A stretch of 64,000 nt of DNA. Source: Artemia franciscana (taxonomy: Eukaryota; Arthropoda; Branchiopoda; Anostraca; Artemiidae). The stretch spans positions 57,052,675 through 57,116,674 of the forward strand of contig NC_088867.1 in NCBI RefSeq assembly GCF_032884065.1, read 5' to 3'. Every line of letters begins with the position of its first letter. Within the stretch, counting starts at the first letter, position 1. Below the pieces are notes generated by a model. It was not told the DNA's origin and did not search any database. It saw nothing but the letters and a program-made list of their open reading frames with translations. The position numbers and the translations under genes were made by a program. Shown in pieces: positions 34,590 through 46,799 of the stretch.

Positions 34590-36800
34590 TGTCCCGGTGT
34601 CCCGGTCGTCATTTATATCCCCCTGTTTCCCCCGGTGTCCCCGTTGTAGTTGTGTCCCTGTGTCCCGGTCGTCATTTATATTCCCTGTGTCCCGGTCGTC
34701 ATTTGTATCCCGGTGTCCCGGTCTGTATATACATTCGTTTTTTAGTTTTGTTTTTCTCCTTTATTTTTTTCCTTTTTTTTTCTTTTTTAGCTTATTTAGA
34801 TTTTTAGATTTTTTTGTTTTTTTATTAGTTTTTAGTTTTTTTTTCTTTTTAGTTTTTTTGTCCCGGTCGTCATTTATATCCCCCTGTTTCCCCCGGTGTC
34901 CCCGTTGTAGTTGTGTCCCTGTGTCCCGGTCGTCATTTATATTCCCTGTGTCCCGGTCGTCATTTGTATCCCGGTGTACCGGTCTGTATATACATTCGTT
35001 TTTTAGTTTTGTTTTTCTCCTTTATTTTTTTCCTTTTTTTTTTCTTTTTTAGTTTATTTAGATTTTTAGATTTTTTAGTTTTTTTATTAGTTTTTAGTTT
35101 TTTTTCTTTTTAGTTTTTTTGTAGTTTTTACCTTCTTTTTAGTTTTGTTAGTTTTTTTTTTTACTTATGTCCTGGTCGTCATTTATACTCCCTGTGTCCC
35201 GGTGCTTTGTTGATTGCTAATCAAACATTCCTTTTGTCCTGGTCGCTTTCTCTTTGAGTGTCGTCATTTATTTTTTTCTTTTTTAGTTCTTTTAGTTTTT
35301 ACCTTTTTTAGTTTTTTTAGTTTTTTAGATGAAAATTTTTTTTAGTTTTTTCCTTTTTTTCTTTTTAGTTTTTTATTGGTTTTTACCTTTATTTTAGCTT
35401 ATTTTTCAGTTTTTTCCTTTTTTTTTATTTTTTATTTTTTTTTAGTTTTTTACCTTTTTTTAGTTTTTTTAGTTTTTTTAGTTTTTTTAGTTTTTTAGCT
35501 TTTTACTTTTTTTATTAGTTTTTAGTTTTTTTGTAGTTTTTGCCTTTTTTTAGTTTTTTCAGTTTTTTTTTTAGTTTTTTATTGGTTTTTACCTTTATTT
35601 TAGCTTATTTTTCAGTTTTTTCCTTTTTTTTAGTTTTTTTTAGTTTTTAGTTTTTTAGTTTTTTACCTTTTTTTAGTTTTTTTAGTTTTTTTAGTTTTTT
35701 AGCTTTTTATTTTTTTTATTAGTTTTTAGTTTTTTTTGTAGTTTTTGCCTTTTTTTTAGTTTTTTTAGTTTTTTAGCTTTTTTATTAGTTTTTAGTTTTT
35801 TTTGTAGTTTTTGCCTTTTTTTTAGTTTTTTTAGTTTTTTAGCTTTTTTATTTTTTTTATTAGTTTTTAGTTTTTTTTGTAGTTTTTGCCTTTTTTTAGT
35901 TTTTTCAGTTTTGACGTCACCTGATCCATTTTTTTCAGGTGACGTCACCTGATCCACGATCCACAGATCCACAGACAACTTATTTTTATATATATAGATA
36001 GTTTTTTTTTTTTACTTATGTCCTGGTCGTCATTTATACTCCCTGTGTCCCGGTGCTTTGTTGATTGCTAATCGAACATTCCTTTTGTCCTGGTCGCTTT
36101 CTCTTTGAGTGTCGTCATTTATTTTTTTCTTTTTTAGTTCTTTTAGTTTTTACCTTTTTTAGTTTTTTTTAGTTTTTTAGATGAAAATTTTTTTTAGTTT
36201 TTTCCTTTTTTTCTTTTTAGTTTTTTATTGGTTTTTACCTTTATTTTAGCTTATTTTTCAGTTTTTTCCTTTTTTTTAGTTTTTTTTTATTTTTTATTTT
36301 TTTTAGTTTTTTACCTTTTTTTAGTTTTTTTAGTTTTTTAGTTTTTTAGCTTTTTTACTTTTTTTATTAGTTTTTAGTTTTTTTTGTAGTTTTTGCCTTT
36401 TTTTAGTTTTTTCAGTTTTTTTTTTAGTTTTTTATTGGTTTTTACCTTTATTTTAGCTTATTTTTCAGTTTTTTCCTTTTTTTTAGTTTTTTTTAGTTTT
36501 TAGTTTTTTTTTAGTTTTTTACCTTTTTTTAGTTTTTTTAGTTTTTTTAGTTTTTTAGCTTTTTTATTTTTTTATTAGTTTTTAGTTATTTTTGTAGTTG
36601 TTGCCTTTTTTTAGTTTTTTTAGTTTTTTAGCTTTTTTATTAGTTTTTAGTTTTTTTTGTAGTTTTTGCCTTTTTTTAGTTTTTTTAGTTTTTTAGCTTT
36701 TTTATTTTTTTTATTAGTTTTTAGTTTTTTCTGTAGTTTTTGCCTTTTTTTAGTTTTTTCAGTTTTGACGTCACCTGATCCAGTTTTTTCAGGTGACGTC
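34590..36800. repeat. Minisatellite and T-rich low-complexity core of the Helitron
   Basis: Units around GTCCCGGTCGTCATTTATAT recur at 34600-35000 and 35165-35270. The rest is AGTTTTTTT-type low-complexity sequence. The Lys-rich minus-strand frames at 35691-35978 and 36647-36982 and the Phe-rich plus frames at 34558-35113 are readings of this repeat, not proteins. Confidence 0.85.
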
Positions 36801-36853
36801 ACCTGATCCATCCACAGATCCACACACAGACAACTTATTTTTATATATATAGA
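35148..36853. repeat. ~851-bp tandem duplication of the Helitron 5' part
   Basis: Sequence from TTACTTATGTCCTGGTCGTC at 35161 to the terminal TATATATATAGATA at 36000 is repeated from 36012 to about 36853. The order is the same: the GCTTTGTTGATTGCTAATC block, T-rich core, GACGTCACCTGATCC palindrome, Helitron 5' terminus. The two copies differ by small indels. Confidence 0.85.
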
Positions 36854-37440
36854 TAAGTTGTCTGTGCGTGTGTGTGTGTCGAGTGACGTCATGTTTGTGT
36901 GTCGGCTGACGTCATGTTTTCGACTGACGAAATTACAAACCGGGACATCGGGACACAAATGACGACCGGGACACCGGGACATAGGGAATATAAATGACGA
37001 CCGAGAAACTCAAAGAGAAAGCGACCGGGACACAAGGAATGTTCAATTAGCAATCACCATCAACAAAGCACCGGGACACAAATGACGACCGGGACACAGG
37101 GAGTATAAATGACGACCAGGACATAAGTAAAAAAAAACTAAAAAAAGGTAAAAACTACAAAAAAACTAAAAAGGTAAAAACTACAAAAAAAAACTAAAAA
37201 GAAAAAATAAAAAAAATAAATAAATAAAAAAAAAGTAAAAACCAAAAAAAGCTAAAAAGAAAAAAGGGGAAAAACACAAAAATTTATTTCATCATATACC
37301 AATTAAAAACGAATGTATATACAGACCGGGACACAAATGACGACCGGGACACAGGGATGACGACCGGGACGTGTGTGTGTGTCGAGTGACGTCATGTTTT
37401 TGTGTCGGCTGACGTCATGTTTTCGAATGACGAAATTACA
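36762..37440. repeat. TGACGTCA palindrome cluster around the Helitron-Helitron junction
   Basis: GACGTCACCTGATCC repeats sit at about 36767-36810 and TGACGTCATGTTT at about 36893, 36908, 37387 and 37410. At the junction, ACACACAGACAACTTAT (about 36821-36838) pairs with ATAAGTTGTCTGTG (36854-36867). TGACGTCA is the CRE/ATF core sequence; a regulatory role here is only a possibility. Confidence 0.7.
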
Positions 37441-38005
37441 GACCGGGACATCGGGACACAAATGACGACCGGGACACCGGGACATAGGGAATATAAATGA
37501 CGACCGGGAAACTCAAAGTGAAAGTGCCCGGGACACAAATGACGACCGGGACACAGGGAGTATAAATGACGACCAGGACATAAGTAAAAAAAACTAAAAA
37601 AACTAAAAAAAGGTAAAAACTACAAAAAAACTCAAAAGAAAAAAAACTAAAAAATAAAAAACTAAAAAAAATAGTAAAAAAAGGAAAAAAATTTAAAAAT
37701 AAAGGAGAAAAACAAAACTAAAAAAAAATAAAAATAAGAAAAACTAAAAAGGTAAAAACTACAAAAAAACTGAAAAGAAAAAGAAAAAACTAAAAAAAAA
37801 ACTAAAAAAAAGTAAAAACCCAAAAAAAAAACTAAAAAGAAAAATACAAAAATCTATTTCATCATATACCAATTCAAAAACGAATGTATATACAGACCGG
37901 GACACCGGGACACAGGGATGACGACCGGGACACAGGGACACAATTACAACAGGGACGCCGGGGGACACAAGGGGATATATAAATGACGACGGGGACACAG
38001 GGAAT

Positions 38006-38330
38006 GTTCGATTAGCAATCACCATCAACAAAGCTCAAGGGCAATCATTAAAATCACGAGGTATAACTGAAAAAACTAAAAAAAGGTAAAAAACTAAAAA
38101 CTAAAAAAAAGACCAATTCAAAAACGAATGTATATACAGACCGGGACACCGGGACACAAATGACGACCGGGACACAAGGAATCATGAGGTATAGATCTGA
38201 ATACGGATTGTTTTCCCATGGACAATTATATGTTGCATGTTCAAGAGTCGGTAAACCTGATAATCTATTTATATGGACAGACAATGGGACAGCGAAGAAT
38301 GTTGTATATTTGCAAGTTTTACGTAGTTAA
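38006..38330 (+). pseudogene. Helitron helicase C-terminal remnant, split by minisatellite
   Basis: VRLAITINKAQGQSLKSRGI is encoded at 38006-38064. About 115 bases of A-rich and CCGGGACAC sequence then interrupt it. The coding text resumes at about 38190 and in one frame reads [20 protein letters not shown], then [17 protein letters not shown] and a stop at 38328-38330. The interruption is flanked by a repeated AATCAYGAGGTATA (about 38051-38064 and 38180-38193). This is a PIF1-like helicase end of a RepHel protein, not functional. Confidence 0.75.
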
Positions 38331-38331
38331 A

Positions 38332-38562
<231 letters not shown>

Positions 38563-38767
38563 ATATTCACAGGTGGGAAACAGGGACACAACTACAATGG
38601 CGCGTAACTAATATGGCGCGTAACGACTTACGCGCGCGGGGGGCTTGGGGGAGTGGGAAGCGCCCCCACCAACTAGGTGTTGGGTTGGCACGAAGCGCCA
38701 CCCCAACAGCTAGTAAGGAATATATTCTAAGAGATTACGTCATAGGGAATGTTTAGTTATGCCAATG

Positions 38768-38885
38768 TCAAACAGTTCGCGGTAACGAACTGTAGTAAGG
38801 AGCAACCCGGCTCAATGGTAACCGAAACTCTAAAATACGGAATTTTTATAGCAATAGTTGCATCAAAAGAATCGCATTTTAGTGA
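38768..38885 (+). repeat. Family A hairpin-end fragment
   Basis: TC then ACAGTTCGC-GGTA-ACGAACTGT (38772-38793), AGTAAGGAGCAACCCGG, and the start of the inner part up to CAAAAGAATCGCATTTTAGT. The sequence then changes into the HINE-like tandem unit. Confidence 0.85.
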
Positions 38886-39735
38886 TATTGTGTCTCAGAG
38901 CTGTTATTTTAAATCCCGACCGGATCTGGTAATATTGGGGGGGGATCCTAAAATCTTGGAAAACACCTAGAGTGGAGGGATCGGGATGAAACTTGGTGGG
39001 AAAAATAAGCACAAGTCCTAGCTACATGATTGACATAACCGGGACGGATCCGCTCTCTTTGGGGTAGTTGGGGGGGGGTTAATTCTGAAAAATTAAACAA
39101 ATGAGGTATTTTTAACTTACGAACGGGTGATCGGATCTCAATGAAATTTGATATATAGAAGGATATCGTGTCTCAGAGCTCTTATTTTAAATCTCGAGCA
39201 GATCTGGTGACATTGGGGGGGAGTTGGGAGGGGGAAACCTAAAACTTGGAAAAAACTTAGGGTGGAGGGATCGGGATGAAACTTAGTTGGAAAAATAAGC
39301 ACAAGTCCTAGATACATGGTTGACATAACCGGAACGGATCCACTCTCTTTGGGGTAGTTGTGGGGGGGGGGGGTGTTAATTCTGAAAAATTAGAAAAAAT
39401 GAGGTATTTTTAACTTACGAATGGGTGATCGGATTTCAATGAAATTTGATATTTTGAAGGATATCGTGTCTCAAAGCTCTTATTTTAAGTCCCAACCGGA
39501 TCTGGTGACATTGGGGGTAGTTTGGGGTGGAGGAACCTAAAATGATGGAAAACGCTTATATTGGAGGAATTGGGATGAAACTTTGTGGGAAAAATTAGCA
39601 GAAGTCTTATTTTCCTTTTAAATCGATCTATTGATTCATAGAATTTTGTTAAAGCTCATACCATATGATCTCTTGGCTCTTCATGCCTCGTCACAGGTGC
39701 CATATGAGCTCTTAGCTCTTGTTAATTATAATTTC
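38886..39735 (-). mobile_element. Truncated HINE-like element, minus orientation
   Basis: Nearly three of the ~300-bp units found at 16.4-18.9 kb, reverse-complemented (GTGTCTCAGAGCTSTTATTT, GGATCGGGATGAAACTT, AACCGGAACGGATCC, TTAACTTACGAACGGGTGAT). They are followed by the element's 5' part (CCATATGATCTCTTGGCTC, then GGTGCCATATGAGCTCTTAG). The 3' hairpin end is missing. Confidence 0.75.
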
Positions 39736-40735
39736 TGGTAGATATATTGGCTCTGCTCAAGATATAGCTTCGCTCTCTATTTTTGTTAAAAAAAAAATAC
39801 TTGTCTTTTTTATTTAATATTAGGAAATCAGAACCGCTATTCTTATACAGAAAAGATTAAACCTAGCTCCGGCCATGATTTGATTTAAGTCTATTTTAAA
39901 AATTTATACGTCGCCTAAATCCATTTAGTTTTTGGCTGTTTGCTGAGCCTCCGATTCCCAGGATGTAATGGAACCGGAAAGCTTTTAAAATTTCGTGGTT
40001 CCACACAAAAGATCAACGATTTGCTCGCCGTATTACAAAAGAAAGAGTATTAGTCAATCACTGTTTTTAACAAAAGCGGCTGCCCCGGCACGCGATGAAG
40101 AATTTAGTTTTATGATTAGGTCGTCTATGAAGACATTTTTCGGATAAGAATCAGTACAAAGGGCGGCGAAATCTTATTCAATAATGGGTAAAGGTGCCGA
40201 AAAGGGGCCGCCTGATTTATTCTTTAGAACTAGGTCCATTTTGACAGTAAAGTGAATCGTCACGGTTGTAACTGTTAAAATACATCAGAACAGATGCACT
40301 GGTGATTTCACGATAATCTTTTACAAAAAGACTGATTTCATGGTAATATCTGCATGAAATTTCAGCAAGTCTGTATCCATTTCCAACGGTTTAGTCTCGA
40401 AGTACCAAGACAATCAAAATATTTCTTGCCCCCTTCCACTGGATCCGTCTTAGCTCTTTTCACACCTGAAAATCACTATATTTAAAGATTTATTTTTTAT
40501 GTTTTTTTTTCCAAAATCTTGAGGTTTTTAGAGATATGTCACTTTCGTCAGCGTTGCCACGTTCAATCATTAAAATAAATGAGCATACCAATCACTTAAA
40601 TTTGGAAACGCTTTCTGATTTTTATTTGGTCCCCACTAGACTACTACCAAAAACCGTATAGCTGCATATGGAGATTTTTTGATTAAAAATTGAACATCCT
40701 TTATAACACTAATTTAAAAAATATACATAATTGTG
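39736..40735. other. No recognised feature
   Basis: One kilobase without a supportable exon, RNA gene or repeat. Confidence 0.4.
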
Positions 40736-40895
40736 TAATTCGGGAGGTAGATTGCAAAAACAAACTAAAACAGGCATAAAAAATTTGCTTATATTCATTA
40801 TTGTTACGTTTTTACGTGTCTGAAAAACATTTTTTTTGGGGGGGGGGGTTCAAACTCCCGCTCCCATCGACACGGCCTTGTAATTGGTAATTTGA
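40736..40895. repeat. MITE C fragment
   Basis: GGAGGTAGATTGCAAAAACA, GTTACGTTTTTACGTGTCTG, a G11 run near 40840-40850, and CGACACGGCCTTGTAATTGG, as in the copy at 22.9-23.1 kb. Confidence 0.55.
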
Positions 40896-41499
40896 ATTAG
40901 GCTTGCACAAAATTTCTACTGATATTTAGATTGATCCCTAGCAAGCTAGGCTTCTTGGGTCAAACAAATGTTAGCAGTGCTTGTTCAAATAATTCCAAAA
41001 TGGATAAAATGACGTGGTAATGATTAAATTGAAAAAAAAGCATGACTTAGAACCCAATTAGTTATTTGGTAAAAGTTTTTTTTTTCATTTGTAAGTTTTT
41101 TTTACATAGGCGGCACTAGTTTTCGATGGTAATGAATTTAAATGATGATTTAAATTATTTAAAAGATGTTGATGCATAAAGTTGTTTCTATGGTTGAAGG
41201 ATCAATCGGAGGTCGGCTAAATTCGTGTTGGTTTTGCACACACAAAAGGTTAATTGATTTTTCATATATCGATTAAGTTACACTCTTAAAAAATTGTTTA
41301 AAATTCTATTAGTTTTTCAATAAGAATTTATGTATTTTTTTTATTGGTGCTAGTCGGCAATATTGATGGACAAGCATAGCTGATGAATTGATACTTTGCT
41401 GATGGAAGAATATTACTCAAGAATTAAGTTATTTTGATTGTTGAAGAGCTGTGGAGAGGTCGGTTGTATTTGTGTCAACACTCGATGAATAGGTATAAA
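40896..41499. other. No recognised feature
   Basis: AT-rich; nothing supportable seen. Confidence 0.4.
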
Positions 41500-41946
41500 A
41501 ATTATTGTCCATGGGAGGGGTATATTACATAAAGAGAACTTTCCATAAAGGAAATTTTTGTGGGGGTATTTTCCATGGAGGGAAAGTAGATTTCCCTGCA
41601 TCATATGAAAAAAAAATACAAGAAATTAAACAGAAAAAGTTTTTTCAAATGCAAGTAAAGAGCAACATTAAAACTTAAAGCGAACATAAATTATTTCATA
41701 TATGAGGGGAGATTCTCTCTCCTGAATACCTCACTCTTTACGCTAAAGTTTGACATTTTGTTTCAATTCTTTAAGAACAACTCCGTAAACAAGGTGGTCA
41801 TTTAACTGGAGAAGAAGCTTTCTTAAAGTACTAAAAAACTTTAGCGTAAAGAGCGAGGTACTCGGGAGGGGAACCTCTTCAAATACAGAATAGTTTCTGT
41901 TCTTTTTAAATTTTAATGTTTGCTCCTTTCCTTCAATTTAATTTTT
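41500..41946. repeat. Family A variant core plus foldback unit
   Basis: Short GGAAATTTT-like units at 41510-41600, then a foldback unit at about 41635-41945: left arm AAGTAAAGAGCAACATTAAA to CTTTACGCTAAAG, a ~95-base loop, right arm ACTTTAGCGTAAAGAGCGAG to the T-rich tail. No hairpin end nearby. Confidence 0.7.
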
Positions 41947-42061
41947 TTTTACATTTAATCACCGCTTATTTTTGCACCTTTTAGTAAGTTTGGCTGCAAA
42001 GATGTTTTAGTTCATGTGACTCGTTCTTAGTTTTATTTCTTTTCTGGAAAAAAAAACAACA

Positions 42062-42745
42062 GGAAACCAAAGAAAGTCCTGAAATTGACATAAAATTAAC
42101 CTTTGACCAGCTTCCCGATGGCGTTTGGAAAAATTAATTTCCATAAATTGGACATCCTTAAGGTTCAAACTTTAGTTTAGCGCTTATCCAACGGAAATTT
42201 CTATTCAAAGAGTAAGGTGTATGAAAAAGAGAAAAGAGGAGTGGGGGATGGTTTAGCATTGTCATAATAACAAGAGGTAAGAATTTGACGCAATTTTTAT
42301 TTAATCTAATAATTTATGTGAGAAATATTGAGCGTGTCGAAAAAAATAGAAAACCCAAGAAAGCCCTGAGATTTCCATAAAATTGGCCTTTGGAAAATTA
42401 ATTTCCATAAATTGGACATTCTAGAGATTCATACTTTAGTTTAGTGCTTATCCAACTGAAATTTCTATTCAAAGAGTAAGGTGTATGAAAGCCTTTCGTC
42501 AGGAAGAGAAGGTCTACAAAACCGAATAAAAGTGGAGCATCAGGCCCACCAAAAAATTAGAATTCTGTATTTTTGCTTTAAATTTTCATGGACATTGATT
42601 GAGGCCCTCAGACCCTTCATCGAGGAGAGGGAAGGGGGTGATGGTTTAGGATGGTCATACTAACAAGAGGTAGGGATTTGACACAATTTTTATCTGATCT
42701 AATAATTTATGTGAGAAATATTGAACGTGTTGAACTTATTTGCTA
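42062..42745. repeat. Local tandem duplication, two ~300-bp units
   Basis: The blocks AAGAAAGYCCTGA, AATTAATTTCCATAAATTGG, CTATTCAAAGAGTAAGGTGT, GATGGTTTAG, and TAATTTATGTGAGAAATATT occur once at 42068-42335 and again at 42355-42725. Unit 2 carries about 90 extra bases between GTGTATGAAA and GAGGGAAGG. Confidence 0.8.
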
Positions 42746-43640
42746 TGAAGAATTAACATAAATTCATGAAAATTATCACTTTGCATCAGAAGGATTAGTG
42801 CGACTGTCATTAAATGTCAAATCTAGGTGACAGATCCGTTGACGCTGTGACGAGAGGGAAATTTAGCAATTTAACAAACTGCAAACGAGTTTATATTAAA
42901 AGCACAAGAATCTATGTTGTCACAGCTCTGACATCTGTGATGGAATATTATGAGCAGTACCTTCGTCGTTTTGTCCATCAGTCAAAGAATTTTGACATGA
43001 GACCAAAGCATTAAAGATAAGTACAGCAAAAGGCCCTCTGTTCCCAATATCTCTCCCATGGACCCCAGGAGACCTCACACTTTAAGTAGCTCATTATTAA
43101 GTATTCACATAGTCGGCTCTATCCCTATACACTGTGAATTTAGTGATTGAATAGATACTTGAAGAAAAATAGCGTGCCACCTGCAACGCTGATCGTGTCC
43201 AACTCGGAACTACTGATGAACAACAAGTGTTTATGAATAATCAGTTACAAAAACATCATATGTTCTCTTTCATTCAACATAGCAGGAGTCGAAGGGGGTC
43301 ACTAATGGCGTACATGTTTACACGTTTCCAAAGAAATCGGCAGCTGGTTTGTACAAGCTAGATAAGAACTTAAGCTTATTATAAAAAGCAACAGTGAGAC
43401 CTGAATAATGGGTGACAGCTTAAGTCAGCCTCGGAATTATGCCATTACATTTTTACTTGACAAAAAGGAAATTGGAAACAGGCCTGAGATTTTTTGTTAT
43501 AGCCCCTTAAGTCATCAATGCGCACTCACTGTCGTTTTTTTTTCGACTGTTTATTTATCCCCCTCCCTTGAAGTACAGTTATAGTTTACGCCTCTTACAA
43601 TATAACTAACTTTCAATTAATTCTTCTTTTTTTAATGTTT
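42746..43640. other. No recognised feature
   Basis: The 66-residue plus reading at 42814-43014 (starts MSNLGDRSVDAVTRG) has mixed composition but no splice sites or motif I recognise, so it is not called as a gene. Confidence 0.4.
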
Positions 43641-43649
43641 GTTGGGTAG

Positions 43650-44186
43650 CCTACTTATCGGTAATATAATAGACACTCGGGAAGTGAAGTTCGATTAATA
43701 CTAACGAAATGAAACAAAATGTGATGAATATATTATAGGTTTGAAAATAATTTGGGCTATAAATTTGCAAATTCGAGGGAGGGGTAAGCTTAGCATATAT
43801 TAAACGCGTAAACTAACCATTGTTGTATTTAATATATTGTTGTATGTTGTAATTAATAAATAGCCCAAACTTTTGATAAAGCTAATGAAACAAAACAACA
43901 TATGATGAAAATATAATATTTTATTAGAAAAATTGTAAAATTTCGACAAAGAAAAATGTACCCAGAACGCAGAAATGTCGTTAAAAGAAGGTCTTTGGTC
44001 TCTGGCAAACCCCAAATATTAACCTGAACATCCATGTTGAGACACTATTTTCTATCACTAGTCAAAGCATACTAACCGGTAATTATCACATCTGATATTT
44101 GCCATCCAAATGATCGACAGTATAAAGAAGTTACTTGTTTCTTGCATAAAAATTTTATAGTGTCTATTATATAATCGATAAGTACC
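43650..44186. mobile_element. Small TIR element (MITE-like, ~540 bp)
   Basis: The left end CCTACTTATCGGTAATATAA, then TAGACACT, is inverted at the right as AGTGTCTATTATATAATC, then GATAAGTACC. A second inner pair (TTTGGGCTATAAATT near 43750 and AATAAATAGCCCAAAC near 43856) is also inverted. No coding capacity and target duplications not determined. Confidence 0.6.
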
Positions 44187-44539
44187 GTTTGTTGCAATGT
44201 ACCCTATTACTGAATCATACGTAGAGAGGAATCAGAATCCCCCAAAAAGTTTTGGCATGTTTACAATGTTTTCTCATTATTGTATCGCTTGTCTATTTCT
44301 GGTGTATTCTTCAAATTAGGGAAGTAAATTCACGCGTACATGCTGGTCTGGTTCTCATTATTTGTCACCAGGGTCAGGTGGATAGTAATTTTTGAACAAT
44401 CAGTCAATTTGAACCGGAGTTGGTGATATTATTGTAGTCATAATTTAATCCCAGGTCATAGTCGGTCTTTTCCTTGAAATAGCAGACTTCTTGTTTCCTT
44501 CAACTGTTCGTCAGCTTTAAGGTATGTCTTCTCTCTGAA
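44187..44539. other. No recognised feature
   Basis: No supportable feature. Confidence 0.35.
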
Positions 44540-46695
44540 ACTAAATAAAAAAAAACAAGTTTTTTTTAACTGAAAGTAAAAAGCAAAATTGAAACTTAAA
44601 ACGAACAGAAATTACATCGTATATGAAAGGGGCTGTTCCCTCCTCAACGTCCCGCTCTTTACGCTACAGTTTGACTGTTTCTCTCAACTCTACTTTTTAA
44701 AACAGTAAAAAACTTTAACGTAAAGAGCGGGGCGTTGAGGAGGGAACAGCCCCTTTCATATACAGAGTAATTTCTGTTCTTTTTGAGTTTTAATTTCACT
44801 TCTTACTTTCAGTTAAAAAAAAGTTGCTTTTTCACGTTAATTTATGAACGTTTTTGAATTAATGCATGTTTTGATTTTGGCTCTCCGCTCATGAATAATT
44901 AAAACAAAATTTGCGTATCACTTTTTTTTGCTAAATGGCTTTCTCATAGTTTTGATCGAAAGATTTTGAGAAAAAAGAAGCGGGAGAGGAGGCCTAGCTG
45001 CCCTCCATTTTTTGGTTAGTTAAAAGGCACCTAGAACTTTTAATTTTTTACGAACGTTTTTATTGGTAATTACGAATTAACGTACGTAACCAACTCATAT
45101 ATTTGTGTGTTTTCATTACGTATATGAGGAGGTTCGCCCCCTCGTCAATACCTTGCTCTCTACACTAAAGCTTGATGTCTGTCCCAATTCTTAAGAATGA
45201 CCCCTGAATCACAAAGGCCGTAGAATAAATAGTTGAAATTACTAAATATACTTTAGCGTAAAGAGCAAGGTGTTAGGAGAAGGTGAGCCCTATATACGTA
45301 ATAATTTCCGTTCGTTTTAAGTATTAATGCTGCTTCTTATTTGCAATTGAAAAACTTTTTTATAATTTAATTTCTGAAAGATTTAAATTAATGCATGTTT
45401 TGATTTTGGCTTTCCACTCATGAATAATAAAAACAAAATTTGCATATCATTTTTTTTTGGCTATATAGCTTTCTCATAGTTTTAATTGGACGATTTTGAG
45501 AAAATAGGAGTGGGGGAGGAGGCCTAGTTGCCCTCCAATTTTTTGGTTACTTAAAAGGGCAACTAGAACTTTTAATTTTTTACGAATGTTTTTATTAGTA
45601 AAGAATATACGTAACTTACAAATTAACTAACCTAACGAACTTCTATATTTGTATGTTTTCAGTATGTATATGAGAGGGTTCGGCCCCTCGTCAATACCTC
45701 GCTCTTTACACTAAAGCTTAAATTTTGTCCCAATCCCTTAAGAATGACTCCTGAATCACAAAGGCCGTAGAAGAAATAGTTCAAATTACTAAAAATACTT
45801 CAACGTAAAGAGCAAGGTACTAGGAAGAGGTAAGCCCTATATGCGTAATGATTTCTGTTCATTTTAAGTCTTATCCCTGCTCCTTACTTTCAGCTAAAAA
45901 AAACTTTTTCATACTAATTGTTTCATTTTTTTAATAATGCTAGAAAATCCTGTGCCCCCTTCATGGAAATTCTCTTCCCCCATGAAAAATTCCTCCATAG
46001 AAAGATCCCCCATTGTAGACCCCTCTCCTAAACACCTCCTCCTCCCAACCAAAAAAATCCCCCTGAAAACGTCTGTGAACTTACCAAAAACCATTAATAT
46101 ATGTAAACACTGGTCATAGTTTGTAACTGGCAGCCCTTCCCAGGGGGACTGTGGGGGATTAAGTCGTCCCCAAAGACATAGTTATTAGGTTTTTCGACTA
46201 TGCTGAATAAAATGGCTTATCAGAGTTTTGATCCGGTGACTTTGAGAGATGAATGAGCATGGGAGGGGGCCAAGGTGTCCTCCAATTTTTTGGTCACATA
46301 TAAAGGGCACTACAACTTTTAATTTCCGTTAAAATGAGCTCTCTCGCGGCATTCTAGGATTGCTGGGTCGATACGATCACCCGTGGAAAAAAAAAGCATA
46401 CAAACAAATAAACACGCATCCGAGGTCTGTCTTCTGACAAAAAATACAAAATTCCACATTTTTGTAAATAGAGGCTTGAAACTTCTACAGTAGGGTCCAC
46501 TGATACGCTAAATCTCTGATACCCTGATTTCTTAAATAGGGAAAATTTTCTCAGGCTCGTAACTTTTGATGGGCAAGACTAAACTTGATGAAACTTACAT
46601 ATTTAAAATCAGCATTAAAGTGCAATTGTTTTGATTTAACTGTTGATATCAAAGTTTTATTTTTTGAGTTTCGGTTACTATTGAGTCTTCAGCTT
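44540..46695 (-). repeat. Family A, minus-strand copy with three foldback units
   Basis: Foldback units lie at about 44545-44825 (short loop), 45105-45370 and 45655-45910 (longer loops). The segment from the TGAATTAATGCATGTTTTGA block to the second type of foldback is duplicated in tandem (44850-45370 and 45375-45910). The inner blocks follow and the copy ends at GGTTACTATTGAGTC without the hairpin. Non-coding. Confidence 0.8.
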
Positions 46696-46799
46696 TAACT
46701 TGCAACAAAAGGATAAGGTATTTACATCATTGGATTCATTAGTCTTAGTACTATCCATTCCCTGAGCAAGAGTTATTATAGTGCTTAGGTCTGAATTAA

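Noticed and set aside
34558..36982. Ser/Phe-rich plus-strand and Lys-rich minus-strand frames
   Set aside because: Readings of the Helitron minisatellite and T-rich low-complexity sequence.
42814..43014. 66-residue plus open frame (MSNLGDRSVDAV...)
   Set aside because: Mixed composition but no recognised motif, no splice sites and no poly(A) signal; chance cannot be excluded.
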